Source: Chitinispirillaceae bacterium (GTDB taxonomy: Bacteria; Fibrobacterota; Chitinivibrionia; Chitinivibrionales; Chitinispirillaceae). From it: a DNA stretch of 64,000 bases. The first letter of the stretch is position 1, and each line of letters begins with the position of its first letter. A program made the position numbers and the translations under genes. The notes beneath the pieces were generated by a model that searched no databases, was not told where the DNA came from, and saw only the letters and a list, made by a program, of their open reading frames with translations. Positions 35,022 through 43,929 of the stretch are shown here, in pieces. The DNA lies in NCBI GenBank assembly GCA_016930275.1, contig JAFGHA010000080.1:1-64000 (forward strand). Reading direction: 5' to 3'.

Positions 35022-35681
35022 TCAGGAACCTGAGGCGGCGATAAGTGCGCTGGCTTTCTGAAAGGTGTCGTAAGCGATACGCGCTTTTTTGCGCAGTACA
35101 CGTTCACGCAAGTCCTCCTGTTCGGAATCTTCCGAATAATAGAAGGAACGGTAGTAGTAGGCTGCTTCGGCGAGTGATTGAAGTGCGGTTTTCAGGAGCG
35201 CGACCGGTTCGTTGAAGAACGGATCGGTGAGGGACAGTTTCTCAAAATCATTTTTCAAGTCGTCGGTTTTCTTTTTTACCGCGGAAGCTTTTCCCATGAG
35301 GGACTCGAGATCGGCACCGCGATCCTGCAGATCGATATTGATCATCGCGGAGGCAAGTCCGGTACCGGTCGTGATAATGGTGTTGAGCCGTGCCGCCTGC
35401 CCCATTCGTTCCTTATTGGCGCGCAATGCCTCTTCTTGTGACTGAACTCGTGCTTCGGCGAGTTTTCTTTCCGATTCAAGGCGCCGGATTTCCTCTTTCT
35501 TCCGGGTATCGAGATCGGTGTTGACATACTGGACGATACCCCACACCGTACCGGCAAGCATGATGGTCGCCATCAGGTAGGAAAGACTTAACCGGGTGGG
35601 ACCATGAGCATTGATGGCAATCATGTAGGCAAGGATGGTCATACCGCAGGCCAACGCTAACAGCAGGACTTCAACGCTCAT
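35022..35681 (-). CDS. Membrane-anchored coiled-coil protein, function unknown
   Basis: A 219-residue protein with two N-terminal hydrophobic segments (about 4-24 and 33-52), then a strongly charged helical stretch (about 58-95, rich in Lys, Glu, Arg) likely to form a coiled coil, and a helical C-terminal half. No enzymatic motif is seen. The start overlaps the stop of the CNNM-type gene by 4 nt, so it is probably translated with it. The family was not recognised. Confidence 0.6.
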   Translation of the reverse strand: MSVEVLLLALACGMTILAYMIAINAHGPTRLSLSYLMATIMLAGTVWGIVQYVNTDLDTRKKEEIRRLESERKLAEARVQSQEEALRANKERMGQAARLNTIITTGTGLASAMINIDLQDRGADLESLMGKASAVKKKTDDLKNDFEKLSLTDPFFNEPVALLKTALQSLAEAAYYYRSFYYSEDSEQEDLRERVLRKKARIAYDTFQKASALIAASGS

Positions 35682-36937
35682 AGTGATTCCTTCTTCTGTA
35701 TCAATACCGACTCGATTTTCCTCGGATTCGCCTTTATAATATAGAAATTAAAACCATCTATTGCAAATTTATCTCCTGTCGCCGGTATGTAACCGAGATG
35801 GTTCGTCAATAACCCGTTAAGTGTCCGCGGCTTGACGGTACCGGAACGTGCCGGGGGAGGGAACCACCCTTCAAGTCCTTCAAGAGCGGTATCTCCAGTG
35901 ACCACCTTTGACTGCAGCCTAACTTCGGAATACGGTTCCCCCGCCGACTGCTGCAGCAGGGGAGAAAGAACCCGAATGAGTGAATGCGACAGTTTGATTA
36001 CCCCTTCGAAGGAACCGTATTCATCGGTGACACCGGCCAGCGTCTTTTTCTTGTCGAGAAGCACTCCGATGATTTCGGCGATCTCCACCGTTCCGTTCAC
36101 CCACAGCAGCGGCGCCACCAGCTGTTCGAGCACCTCATCAGGATTACTCCGTAACAGCGTCGCCACCGGAATGATTCCGGTGACCTGCGCGGTATTCTCA
36201 CGGCGATATACCACCACGAACGATTCCTTGAGTGTCGTGAAAATCGAACGTGCCGCGGCAACCGTCACATCTCCGGCAAGCATCGTAAGCGATGAACGGT
36301 GCAGCATGAAATTACGGACCGGCTCGGTACCCCGTTCAAGCAGCCCGACGATCATATCCTGTTCCTCGACGCTGATTGCCCCCCGGTTTCGGGAAGCGAT
36401 GACACCGCTTTTAAGTTCATCAATCGTGACAAACGGACTCGGTCGCCGCAGCCGCAGCGACAGTCGCGTGAGAAAGAAAACATTGACCGAGCGGATAAGA
36501 TGCAGTACCGGTAAAAAGCACCAGATTATCCCCGAAAGAACCGGTGCGCATATAAGGGCGATGCGCTCATTATGTTTGAGGGCAATATTCTTGGGCAGCA
36601 TTTCACCGAAGATAACGATAAGCGCCGTTGCCGCCCCCATGGTGAACGCCACGGAATAACCTTCGATAAGCCGCCGCATGAGAGAATCGATCATTCCGGT
36701 GAGGGTGATATTGACGAACAGATTTCCGAGAAGAATCATCAGGAGGGTCCGCTGACCGTTGCCGAGCAACTCGTACACCCAGCGATGAGAGCGCCGATCA
36801 TGCTGCCTGAAGTAAACAATACGTTCACGCGGAATGGAAAAAAGTGCGGTTTCGGACGCACTGAAAAATGCTGAACATCCGAGAAAAATCACGATACCGC
36901 ACCACAGCATGAGTAACGGTGAAATCATGACCACCAT
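35678..36937 (-). CDS. CNNM/CorC (HlyC-type) transporter-associated protein
   Basis: A 419-residue protein. Residues ~5-180 form a DUF21/CNNM membrane domain with FFSASETALFSIPRERI and FGEMLPKNIAL. A weakly conserved CBS pair follows (about 200-330), with VTDEYGSFEGVIKL, and then a CorC/HlyC C-terminal domain (about 345-415) ending in a GDKFAIDGFNFYII strand. Members are linked to magnesium or cobalt efflux and to membrane integrity. It lies between ssb and the coiled-coil gene. The ion is not predictable from sequence. Confidence 0.85.
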   Translation of the reverse strand: MVVMISPLLMLWCGIVIFLGCSAFFSASETALFSIPRERIVYFRQHDRRSHRWVYELLGNGQRTLLMILLGNLFVNITLTGMIDSLMRRLIEGYSVAFTMGAATALIVIFGEMLPKNIALKHNERIALICAPVLSGIIWCFLPVLHLIRSVNVFFLTRLSLRLRRPSPFVTIDELKSGVIASRNRGAISVEEQDMIVGLLERGTEPVRNFMLHRSSLTMLAGDVTVAAARSIFTTLKESFVVVYRRENTAQVTGIIPVATLLRSNPDEVLEQLVAPLLWVNGTVEIAEIIGVLLDKKKTLAGVTDEYGSFEGVIKLSHSLIRVLSPLLQQSAGEPYSEVRLQSKVVTGDTALEGLEGWFPPPARSGTVKPRTLNGLLTNHLGYIPATGDKFAIDGFNFYIIKANPRKIESVLIQKKESL

Positions 36938-37025
36938 TGTCTGTTGAGCGTGGAAATACCGGCATCCCCTGCGGCGGCACCACGGAGCAGATTACCACCG
37001 CCCCGGGTGCCAGAAAATCATGCTC

Positions 37026-37472
37026 TTAAAACGGTAGATCGTCTTCCGGCACGTTCATCGGTTCAGGAGAACTTCCCCGCATATCATAGTCGGGGCTACT
37101 CTGATCCATACCGTCAGCATTCGGACCGCCTGACGACGGGCCATTCGAACCGAGAAACTGCACCGTGGAAGCAACGATTTCCGTTTTATACCGTTTATTC
37201 CCGTCCTTGTCATCCCAGGAGCGGGTGGTGATCCGCCCTTCCACATAGGCACTGCGACCTTTTCTGAGATACTGGTTCACCAGCTCACCAAGCTTTCCCC
37301 ATGCAACCACCGTATGCCATTCCGTACGGTCCTGACGCTGACCGTTGCGATCGGTCCACCGTTCGGTCGTGGCAAGTGAAAAGGTCGCAACCGGCTGTTG
37401 CGAGGGAGTATAACGCAATTCCGGATCTTTTCCGAGATTACCGATCAGAATGACTTTATTGACACCAACCAT
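37026..37472 (-). CDS. ssb: Single-stranded DNA-binding protein
   Basis: A 148-residue protein with an OB-fold DNA-binding domain (1-105: [43 protein letters not shown]), a Gly/Ser-rich linker, and the acidic tail EDDLPF that recruits partner proteins. It protects single-stranded DNA in replication and repair. ATG 37472 is chosen for GGAGG 5 nt upstream. It stands upstream of the CNNM-type gene. Confidence 0.95.
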   Translation of the reverse strand: MVGVNKVILIGNLGKDPELRYTPSQQPVATFSLATTERWTDRNGQRQDRTEWHTVVAWGKLGELVNQYLRKGRSAYVEGRITTRSWDDKDGNKRYKTEIVASTVQFLGSNGPSSGGPNADGMDQSSPDYDMRGSSPEPMNVPEDDLPF

Positions 37473-37624
37473 ATAATCCTCCATGGCAAAGTTGTTCGCG
37501 CGCCTGCATCCGCCACTCTCGACCGAAAGCCCCGAGCAAAGCGCTATCTACGCTCTGATGTAATGGTCCTATAAAAATGATAGTGGGCTGTCGTAAAAGC
37601 AACCCTGTAGGGGGCGTTGTTTTA

Positions 37625-38197
37625 TCAGGGGGCCAACTGACTGAGCAGGATGCCGGTAGTCACGCCTACCACGGCAATGACCAGAATCAGTAACGGCAGA
37701 AGCGGCCGCTTTTTTTCCGCTTCGAGTGCCCGGGAAGGATTGAGCGGCATCCACAGCTGAATTCTGAGCACTTTTTCCGCAATAATTCTTGAATCGTAGT
37801 GCCAGCCTTCCTTGATTAGCATACTGACCTGAGAACTTTTTCCGTTAAGTGCGAACATCGTCTCATTGTTGACCACCTTAAGATCGGAAATAACTGCGGA
37901 GCCTCGAATCTTCGCCTGTGGTGCATTCACATGCACTCCGAAAAATTCAATCACCAGCCTTCCCGTTTCTTTATTATAATGGAGCCAATATTCATCCGGG
38001 CAACGATCGAAAACCAGATCTACCTTGAGTCTGAGTGTACGATTCTCGATGACCGGTACATCAATGGGCACAATAGTTCGCAAGGTGATCATATCCTGAG
38101 CCACGACGGGCGGCACCACTCCTGTAATCGTGAGCAATACCGTTATTGCAGAAAGAAATATCCCGATCCGGGTAATACTCAGCACCTTAACAATCAT
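37625..38197 (-). CDS. Secreted or membrane-anchored protein, AMIN-like
   Basis: A 190-residue protein with an N-terminal signal sequence (about 1-34, ending in VVAQD), a beta-rich middle (LRLKVDLVFDRCPDEYWLHY, LVIEFFGVHV) and a C-terminal membrane helix (about 166-186). The beta pattern is like AMIN domains of envelope proteins, but the match is only by general shape. It would be anchored with the middle part outside the cytoplasm. Function is unknown. No strong ribosome site is visible before the ATG. Confidence 0.55.
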   Translation of the reverse strand: MIVKVLSITRIGIFLSAITVLLTITGVVPPVVAQDMITLRTIVPIDVPVIENRTLRLKVDLVFDRCPDEYWLHYNKETGRLVIEFFGVHVNAPQAKIRGSAVISDLKVVNNETMFALNGKSSQVSMLIKEGWHYDSRIIAEKVLRIQLWMPLNPSRALEAEKKRPLLPLLILVIAVVGVTTGILLSQLAP

Positions 38198-38574
38198 GAT
38201 GTATCATCACCTGTATGTATTCGCCCGCCGAGAAACAGGCACTGTCGATGAGAAATACAAATACTGCACTGCACAAATAATATCCATATCCGGCGGATGC
38301 CCCCGGAACACCCTCAAAGCATACAGTAACTGCACATCCAACCGCGGAGTTTCCGTTATCCATACACCTGTTCGTAAAAATAATTCGACACCGCACCGGA
38401 AACAGCTCTTTATCATCAGCCACAAAGCGGCAAACACCATCTTGCCTCTTTTCCCCCCTTTCCAGCGCAGTTTTCATTATTTTTCAACCATCAGGACATC
38501 CATACCCGCCGGTCAAATCCAGCCGGAAAACCCGCTGAAAAAATCCGGCATTCCTTTATCAGGAAACGTTAATC
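38198..38574. other. Intergenic gap between divergent genes
   Basis: 377 bases with no supported gene. Just before the next gene, TTCCT (38551-38555) can pair with AGGAA (38561-38565), the ribosome binding site of the inositol-monophosphatase gene. This small hairpin could mask translation start, but the stem is only 5 bp. Confidence 0.4.
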
Positions 38575-39336
38575 ATGTATAGAGCCGAACTTACCAGAGC
38601 GCTTGAGCTTTCAAAACAGGCCGGAGTACTTCAGCTCAAGGCCCGAAGCAGCGGAATATCCTTCGAAACAAAAAGCGATGCCTCTCCGGTGACAACCGTC
38701 GACAGAGAGTGCGAACAGCTGCTTCGCCACGACCTTCTCGCCGCATTTCCCGGCGACGGGTTCCTCGGCGAGGAAAGCGGCATGATCGAAGGCACCTCGG
38801 GCAGACGGTGGATAATCGATCCGATTGACGGAACCCGGCCCTTTATCCGCGGAATTCCGACCTACAGCACCCTGATCGCCCTTGAACACGATAGCGTCCC
38901 GGTAGCGGGAGTCATCCACCTGCCGGAGCTCGGCATCACCTGCTGGGCAACGAAAGGAGGCGGTGCTTTTGTCAATGGATCGCCCATTCATGTATCAGCG
39001 ACCACCCGATGTGAATCGGCAATGGGAAGCGCGCTGGGATTTGTCGAACATGAAGATGCTGCACTACGGGAAAAGCTGCTCGCGTTCATGCGGCGGTGGG
39101 ATTACGCCTACGGTTTCATGGATGCCTTTTCATATGTCTGTGTTGCGAGCGGTAAACTCGACTGCTGTATAAATCTGCTCGACAAACCGTGGGACTGTGC
39201 CGCCGCCGCATGCATTATCACCGAGGCCGGTGGAACCTGTTCGGACATTACCGGTACCGCCACCGTTTATGGCGGTACCTTCGTCGGTTCCAACGGCATT
39301 CTGCACGAGGATATCATCCGCCATTTCAACGGCTGA
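38575..39336 (+). CDS. Inositol monophosphatase family phosphatase (HisN-like)
   Basis: A 253-residue enzyme. The metal motifs are GFLGEESG (Glu), WIIDPIDGTRPF (Asp, Asp) and WDCAAAACIITEAGG (Asp), as in IMPase/HisN/CysQ. The DPIDGTRPFIRG form is frequent in the HisN-type histidinol phosphatases, while the family also includes inositol and fructose bisphosphatases. It hydrolyses a small phosphate ester in the cytoplasm. AGGAAACG upstream serves as ribosome site. The substrate is not certain; no histidine genes are nearby. Confidence 0.88.
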   Translation: MYRAELTRALELSKQAGVLQLKARSSGISFETKSDASPVTTVDRECEQLLRHDLLAAFPGDGFLGEESGMIEGTSGRRWIIDPIDGTRPFIRGIPTYSTLIALEHDSVPVAGVIHLPELGITCWATKGGGAFVNGSPIHVSATTRCESAMGSALGFVEHEDAALREKLLAFMRRWDYAYGFMDAFSYVCVASGKLDCCINLLDKPWDCAAAACIITEAGGTCSDITGTATVYGGTFVGSNGILHEDIIRHFNG

Positions 39337-39633
39337 TGCCGTAACCTGTCCGGCATTAAATATTTTATAGTGAAACAGTAGGAATTGTATCCCTATAAAC
39401 CGGTTTCGCGTTGTTCAATTGAATGCAACCCTTCATACCCGGGTGATTTATTCCGGCATCGGCTATCCCGGAGTATCCTGTCGTATCGGTCGCCGATACG
39501 TTTCCGTATGGATAACAGCGGGATTCATCTGAACCGGATACAGTACAGCCGTGGGATCCAGTTATAATAATGCACATACCTGACCGTACTACTTGTTGTC
39601 CGGTCAACCTGAAAGATCTTACAAGGAGGATTT
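39337..39633. other. Intergenic gap with a short perfect hairpin
   Basis: 297 bases. CGTATCGG (39482-39489) and CCGATACG (39493-39500) form a perfect 8-bp stem with a 3-nt loop, without a T-run. No open frame in the gap has a ribosome binding site or recognisable composition. Confidence 0.45.
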
Positions 39634-40647
39634 TTGTCCCAGACTACACCCCGCCGATCCGAACAGGCCGGCATTCTTCATTTTGTCCGCGAAATGGGTT
39701 CCGCCCTGATAATGGCATTCATCGCAATCGTATATGTCATTCAGGCATTTAAAATTCCGACGCCTTCTATGGAAAAAAGCCTCCTGGTCGGTGATTTCCT
39801 GCTCGGGTTGAAGTTTGTCTATGGAGCTCCACTTCTGCCGTTTGCCCTTGATATGGGTATCTCCAAGCGGTTTCCCGCCATAACCGATCCCAAACCGGGT
39901 GATGTTGTCATCTTTAAATATCCCGGTTCGGAGAAAAAAGATTACATCAAGCGGTGCGTCGCGGGCCCCGGATCCATCGTGGAGATTGACGGCGATAAGG
40001 TGACCGTTGACGGCAATGAACTCGTCAGACCGCCCGACGGTCAGTACCTCCGTCACGGACAGCTCGGTCCGATCACGCACTTCGCTCCATTGCATATTCC
40101 GAAAAAAGGAGACGTGCTCCGCCCCTCGGAACTGCCCATCCGTGAATTTTTATTCTGCAAAAACCTCATCCACCAGGAACATCCGCGCGCGAAGGTACGG
40201 GCGCTCTACCAGCTGTATCTCGACGGCACCTTCGCCAATAACGAAACATTCACCATTACCGATCCGATGAGCGGCAGACAATTCGATGTGGCCTTCAACA
40301 ATATATCGTTCGAGACCGACGACTGGATCGAACTTGACCGCCGCATAAGCGAAGTAAAACGTCACTTCGAAGGCCGGGAGGTCGAAATACGGAGGCTCAT
40401 CTATCTCAACGACGAAGCCGTACAGGAATACACCGTCCGTTTCGACAATTATTTCATGATGGGGGACAACCGGGACAACAGCGCCGATTCCCGATTCTGG
40501 GGATACCTCAACCGCAACTTCGTGAAAGCGAAAGCCTTCATTCTCTATTTCTCACTCGACAAGAACGTACCCTACTGGCAACTGCCGCTGAAAATCCGCT
40601 GGAACCGCATCGGGAAACTTATCCGATCGTGGGACGGAGGAAATTGA
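39634..40647 (+). CDS. lepB: Signal peptidase I
   Basis: A 337-residue membrane protease. A helix (about 21-39) precedes IPTPSMEKSL with nucleophile Ser45; the general-base Lys106 is in DYIKRCVAGPG; MGDNRDNSADSRFWGYL gives the last conserved box. It cleaves signal peptides of exported proteins. The start is TTG at 39634, chosen because AGGAGG lies just upstream and no in-frame ATG precedes the membrane helix. A long insert of about 160 residues between the Lys box and the last box, with a GQLGPITHFAP-like stretch, makes it larger than minimal SPase I. Confidence 0.94.
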   Translation: MSQTTPRRSEQAGILHFVREMGSALIMAFIAIVYVIQAFKIPTPSMEKSLLVGDFLLGLKFVYGAPLLPFALDMGISKRFPAITDPKPGDVVIFKYPGSEKKDYIKRCVAGPGSIVEIDGDKVTVDGNELVRPPDGQYLRHGQLGPITHFAPLHIPKKGDVLRPSELPIREFLFCKNLIHQEHPRAKVRALYQLYLDGTFANNETFTITDPMSGRQFDVAFNNISFETDDWIELDRRISEVKRHFEGREVEIRRLIYLNDEAVQEYTVRFDNYFMMGDNRDNSADSRFWGYLNRNFVKAKAFILYFSLDKNVPYWQLPLKIRWNRIGKLIRSWDGGN

Positions 40648-40649
40648 CG

Positions 40650-40693
40650 TTTTATTTGTAGGGACGCACGGCCGTGCATCTCTGCAAATAAAA
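40650..40693. repeat. 44-bp near-perfect palindrome between lepB and pfkA
   Basis: Arms 40650-40671 and 40672-40693 pair over 22 positions with three mismatches (all G-T compatible in RNA) around a GGCC centre. It sits 3 nt after lepB and 49 nt before the end of the convergent pfkA gene. It could act as a bidirectional terminator (an A/T-rich outer stem) or be a copy of a dispersed palindromic repeat with the GGGACGCACGGCCGTGC word. Confidence 0.7.
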
Positions 40694-40741
40694 CCAGCCG
40701 CGGGTCTCTACAAAAAAAAATCGCGTCGCGACGGACACCCG

Positions 40742-42058
40742 TCAATTTTTCAACAACGCCGGCTGTCCGGTCGCCTGAATAACATCCCGCCAGAGCGGAC
40801 TTTCAGGATCGATCCGGTTACGTTTTGATACCGCCAGATCCATCGGGACATGAACGAACGTGTTATTGATCAGGCTCATGAGTGTTTTCGTTTTTCCCGC
40901 CATCGCCGCGTGGGCAGCGTTGGTACCGAGCCGGTTACAATAGATGGAATCGTTGGGATTCGCGGGGGTGGAACGGATGATATAGCTTGGATCGATATAT
41001 TTGAGATTGATGGCGACATTCTCATTCTTAAAGAATTCCCGGATCCGTTCTTTCAGATAAGTACCGATATCACCCAGCTTTTTATTCCCCGATGCGTCGT
41101 TCATCTCCAGTGCTTGGAGAAGTTCCTGCCCCGCCCCTTCGGCAACGACGATTACCGCATGGTTGCGCCGCTTGAGCCGTTCCGCGAGATGGCGCAGCAA
41201 TCCCCGCTCCCCGTCGAGATCGAACGGGACCTCGGGAATCAGCACATAGTTGACATCATTGTTGGCAAGGGCGGTATGTGCCGCGATGAATCCCGATTCC
41301 CGTCCCATTACTTTCACGATACCGATACCGTTGATGGCGTCATGCGCTTCGACATGCGCCCCCGCAACCGCCTCCACCGCTTTTCCGACCGCGGTTTCGA
41401 ATCCGAATGATTTCTGAATGAAGCTCAGATCATTGTCGATGGTTTTCGGAATACCGACCACCGAGATCTTCTGTTTCCGTTTGAGAATTTCTTCGGCGAT
41501 ATCGTTTGCCCCTCGCTGCGTGCCATCGCCGCCGATCGTAAAAAAAAGCGACAGGTTCATCCGTTCGATACTGTCGACCAGTTCACCGGTCTGATTTCCT
41601 CCTCCCCGGGCGCTTCCCAGAATGGTTCCTCCCATGCGGTGTATTTCGCCCACTACCTTCGGATTGAGTTCAACGGTATCATATCCGTTCACGGGGAGAA
41701 GCCCCTGATACCCGAACCGGATACCGGTAATCGAGCGTACACCATACTGGTACCATAATGTCATGACGATCGCGCGGATGACATCATTGAGCCCCGGGCA
41801 CAACCCCCCGCAGGTAACGATTCCGGCCCGCACTTTTGACGGATCGAAATAGATGAACTCGCGCGGACCGGCTTTCTCGATGAGTGATTTACGATTGTAA
41901 GTCACCTGTTTTCCGGGAACCGCACTCACATCATAAATAATGAATTCATCATCACAAACGTAATTCGCCATAAGATCATCATTTCTTTTGGAAAGTGCGA
42001 TCGGCGAGTGTACGGTGGTTTTTCCGAGTGTCGGTACGGTAAAGTCGTATGATGACAT
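40742..42058 (-). CDS. pfkA: 6-phosphofructokinase (probably ATP-dependent)
   Basis: A 438-residue PFK of the long, plant/trypanosome-like group. CGGLCPGLNDVIR near residue 82 is the phosphate-binding start, GGDGTQRGA and PKTIDNDL are the nucleotide and catalytic segments, and MGRESGFIA binds fructose-6-phosphate. The Gly in GGDGT points to ATP use (PPi enzymes have Asp there), although PKTIDND Lys is shared with PPi enzymes; the Gly/Lys pair is known from trypanosome-type ATP-PFKs. GGAG lies about 7 nt upstream of the ATG. It acts in glycolysis. Confidence 0.9.
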   Translation of the reverse strand: MSSYDFTVPTLGKTTVHSPIALSKRNDDLMANYVCDDEFIIYDVSAVPGKQVTYNRKSLIEKAGPREFIYFDPSKVRAGIVTCGGLCPGLNDVIRAIVMTLWYQYGVRSITGIRFGYQGLLPVNGYDTVELNPKVVGEIHRMGGTILGSARGGGNQTGELVDSIERMNLSLFFTIGGDGTQRGANDIAEEILKRKQKISVVGIPKTIDNDLSFIQKSFGFETAVGKAVEAVAGAHVEAHDAINGIGIVKVMGRESGFIAAHTALANNDVNYVLIPEVPFDLDGERGLLRHLAERLKRRNHAVIVVAEGAGQELLQALEMNDASGNKKLGDIGTYLKERIREFFKNENVAINLKYIDPSYIIRSTPANPNDSIYCNRLGTNAAHAAMAGKTKTLMSLINNTFVHVPMDLAVSKRNRIDPESPLWRDVIQATGQPALLKN

Positions 42059-42143
42059 AGTCTGCTCCTTTTCGGGTTCTACGGGAATATACTAGGCGTC
42101 GATGTACGGGTTACAGGCAGGTGCAAAGATTTTTTACCCCTAC

Positions 42144-42172
42144 TTGTACGCCCCCGGCATTCGTTGTATTTT
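42144..42172 (+). promoter_or_regulatory. Candidate sigma-70 promoter placed for a leaderless mRNA
   Basis: TTGTAC (42144-42149), 17-nt spacer, TATTTT (42167-42172). The expected transcription start, seven bases beyond the -10, is the A of the ATG at 42179. There is no room for a ribosome binding site with normal spacing. Confidence 0.5.
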
Positions 42173-42178
42173 GGGTGG

Positions 42179-43888
42179 ATGAATACCTTTCAGAGAATAA
42201 CACCGCAAATACTGCTCGTTGTCTTCCTTTTTGTGGTTTCCTGCGCCCATCGCCAGTCACCATCCGGTGGCCCGGACGATAAAACGGGACCATCGTCGGT
42301 TATTCAGAATCCACCGTCGGGATCGGTCAATGTATCCCGGGATGTGAGAATCAGCATCACCTTTTCCGAATGGTTACTTCCCGCATCGGAGAAAGGAGTA
42401 ACGCTCTTCCCGTCGACCCCCCTCAAAGCGAAAGTGAAAGGCAGACGGCTTGAAATCCGGCCGCTGCAGCGACTCAACGACTCCACCACCTATCACCTGG
42501 TAATCACCTCGGGCCTGAAAGACCTGCGCAACAACCAGATGAGCAAACCGCTCAGCATCGTCTTCTCCACCGGTCCGACGCTTGACAGCGGATCGCTGAG
42601 CGGCTGTGTCGCCGATCCCCAGCGCAGGTTGCTGCAGCCGGCAGTCGCGCTCTTCCGCCGTCCGTCGCCACCCGGCGACAGCGGTTTCTGCGGCCCGCCC
42701 TCCTTCCTCGCACTGACCGACAGCAGCGGGAGGTTCACCTTTGAAAACATCCGTACCGGTTTCTACGCGCTGCTCGCCTGGCTCGATAAAAACAGTGATT
42801 CCCGCCTCCAGACGGGAGAGGAACTCTATCTGCCGGTCGATTCGATTATTTCCGTGGGTACTACTCCGGTCAACACGCTGCTCTATCCGGCCCGGTTCGA
42901 CACCTCACGGCAGTCAATCGCATCGGTAACCGCAATCGACAACCGGACAATCGTCGGCCAGTGGAAAAAACCATGGGATTCTCTCGTCTGTCCGCAGCTG
43001 CCGCAGTTTATACTTCAACCTGCGGATACCGGTTCACCGGCAACTGCACTGCATTCACTCATCACCAACGGTACTCCCCGCATTGTCCTGCTTCCCGATT
43101 CAGCGCTCGATTCGACAAACTATCTGCTCATTTACTCTTTCAAGTCAATATTCGATACAGCAATGTTCAAAGATACGCTCCGTCTTGCCGGTACCCCGCA
43201 ACCCGATACCGCGGCGCCATTCCTGACCGGCTCATCACCAAAGACCGGCGCCGACCTCCACCCCGAAATCCGGCTTTTCTGGTCGGAACCGGTGAGTGCC
43301 TCATTTCCGCTTGTCATGGCGGATACCCTCGGCGACACGATCGCTCTTTCCGGTGATTCAACGGCGGCGGATACCACACTGCTCACCCCCGGACGTGCGC
43401 TCCTTCCCGGCCACACCTACCGCACCATCTTTCTCTCCGGACAGGGAAAAGATCTCAGCGGCAATCCGCTGCGCAGCCGGGATTCGACCGACACGGCAAG
43501 CGTCATCACGATTTCCGCGGTCATTCCCGACAGCATCGCCGTTTCACTACAGGGCGGCGCCCCCTGTCTCGAAACCACCCCGATGCGCAAGTGGCAATTC
43601 ACCCCTCTTGCCGGGCACCGGTCATTTACCGTTCCCGGCACGGCAGCCACGTTCCGTTTTGATTCCCTGCCCGCTGCAAAAGGCAGAATCTCGACCTTCA
43701 TCGATCTCAACGGGAACGACCGTCGCGATGACGGCCGCCTTCTCCCGTTCGTGGCACCGGAACCGTTCGTCATGTTCGAGGATACCGTCGAGGCGCGCGC
43801 CCGGTGGGATGTGGAGGGAGTGGAACTGGGACCGTGCGATCCGTGTTACCGCAGACCGGTGGAAGATTCGACAGCAATGGAAGAGTGA
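42179..43888 (+). CDS. Lipoprotein with Big_5 (SbsA-type) Ig-like domains
   Basis: A 569-residue protein with a lipoprotein signal (FLFVVSC, Cys near 22) followed by SPSGGPDDKTGP, a form typical of FCB-group surface lipoproteins. Big_5 Ig-like folds are visible around residues 38-130 (NPPSGSVNVSRDVRISITFSE) and again about 340-440 (SPKTGADLHPEIRLFWSEPV). Between and after them are carboxypeptidase-like and beta-rich segments (GRFTFENIRTGFYALLAWLD). It should sit on the outer membrane or in the periplasm. The ATG at 42179 is chosen for the lipoprotein signal; a TTG at 42164 is in frame, but without a ribosome site. Function is unknown. Confidence 0.8.
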   Translation: MNTFQRITPQILLVVFLFVVSCAHRQSPSGGPDDKTGPSSVIQNPPSGSVNVSRDVRISITFSEWLLPASEKGVTLFPSTPLKAKVKGRRLEIRPLQRLNDSTTYHLVITSGLKDLRNNQMSKPLSIVFSTGPTLDSGSLSGCVADPQRRLLQPAVALFRRPSPPGDSGFCGPPSFLALTDSSGRFTFENIRTGFYALLAWLDKNSDSRLQTGEELYLPVDSIISVGTTPVNTLLYPARFDTSRQSIASVTAIDNRTIVGQWKKPWDSLVCPQLPQFILQPADTGSPATALHSLITNGTPRIVLLPDSALDSTNYLLIYSFKSIFDTAMFKDTLRLAGTPQPDTAAPFLTGSSPKTGADLHPEIRLFWSEPVSASFPLVMADTLGDTIALSGDSTAADTTLLTPGRALLPGHTYRTIFLSGQGKDLSGNPLRSRDSTDTASVITISAVIPDSIAVSLQGGAPCLETTPMRKWQFTPLAGHRSFTVPGTAATFRFDSLPAAKGRISTFIDLNGNDRRDDGRLLPFVAPEPFVMFEDTVEARARWDVEGVELGPCDPCYRRPVEDSTAMEE

Positions 43889-43908
43889 GGCACTGAAGGT
43901 GCCCACTC
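43883..43908 (+). terminator. Hairpin at the end of the Big_5 lipoprotein gene
   Basis: GAGTG (43883-43887) and GGCAC (43889-43893) pair with GTGCC (43899-43903) and CACTC (43904-43908), with one bulged A, overlapping the stop codon. Only a short pyrimidine-rich tail follows, so termination may be partial. Confidence 0.45.
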
Positions 43909-43929
43909 CTATTTCTGGGGACTTTGAGA

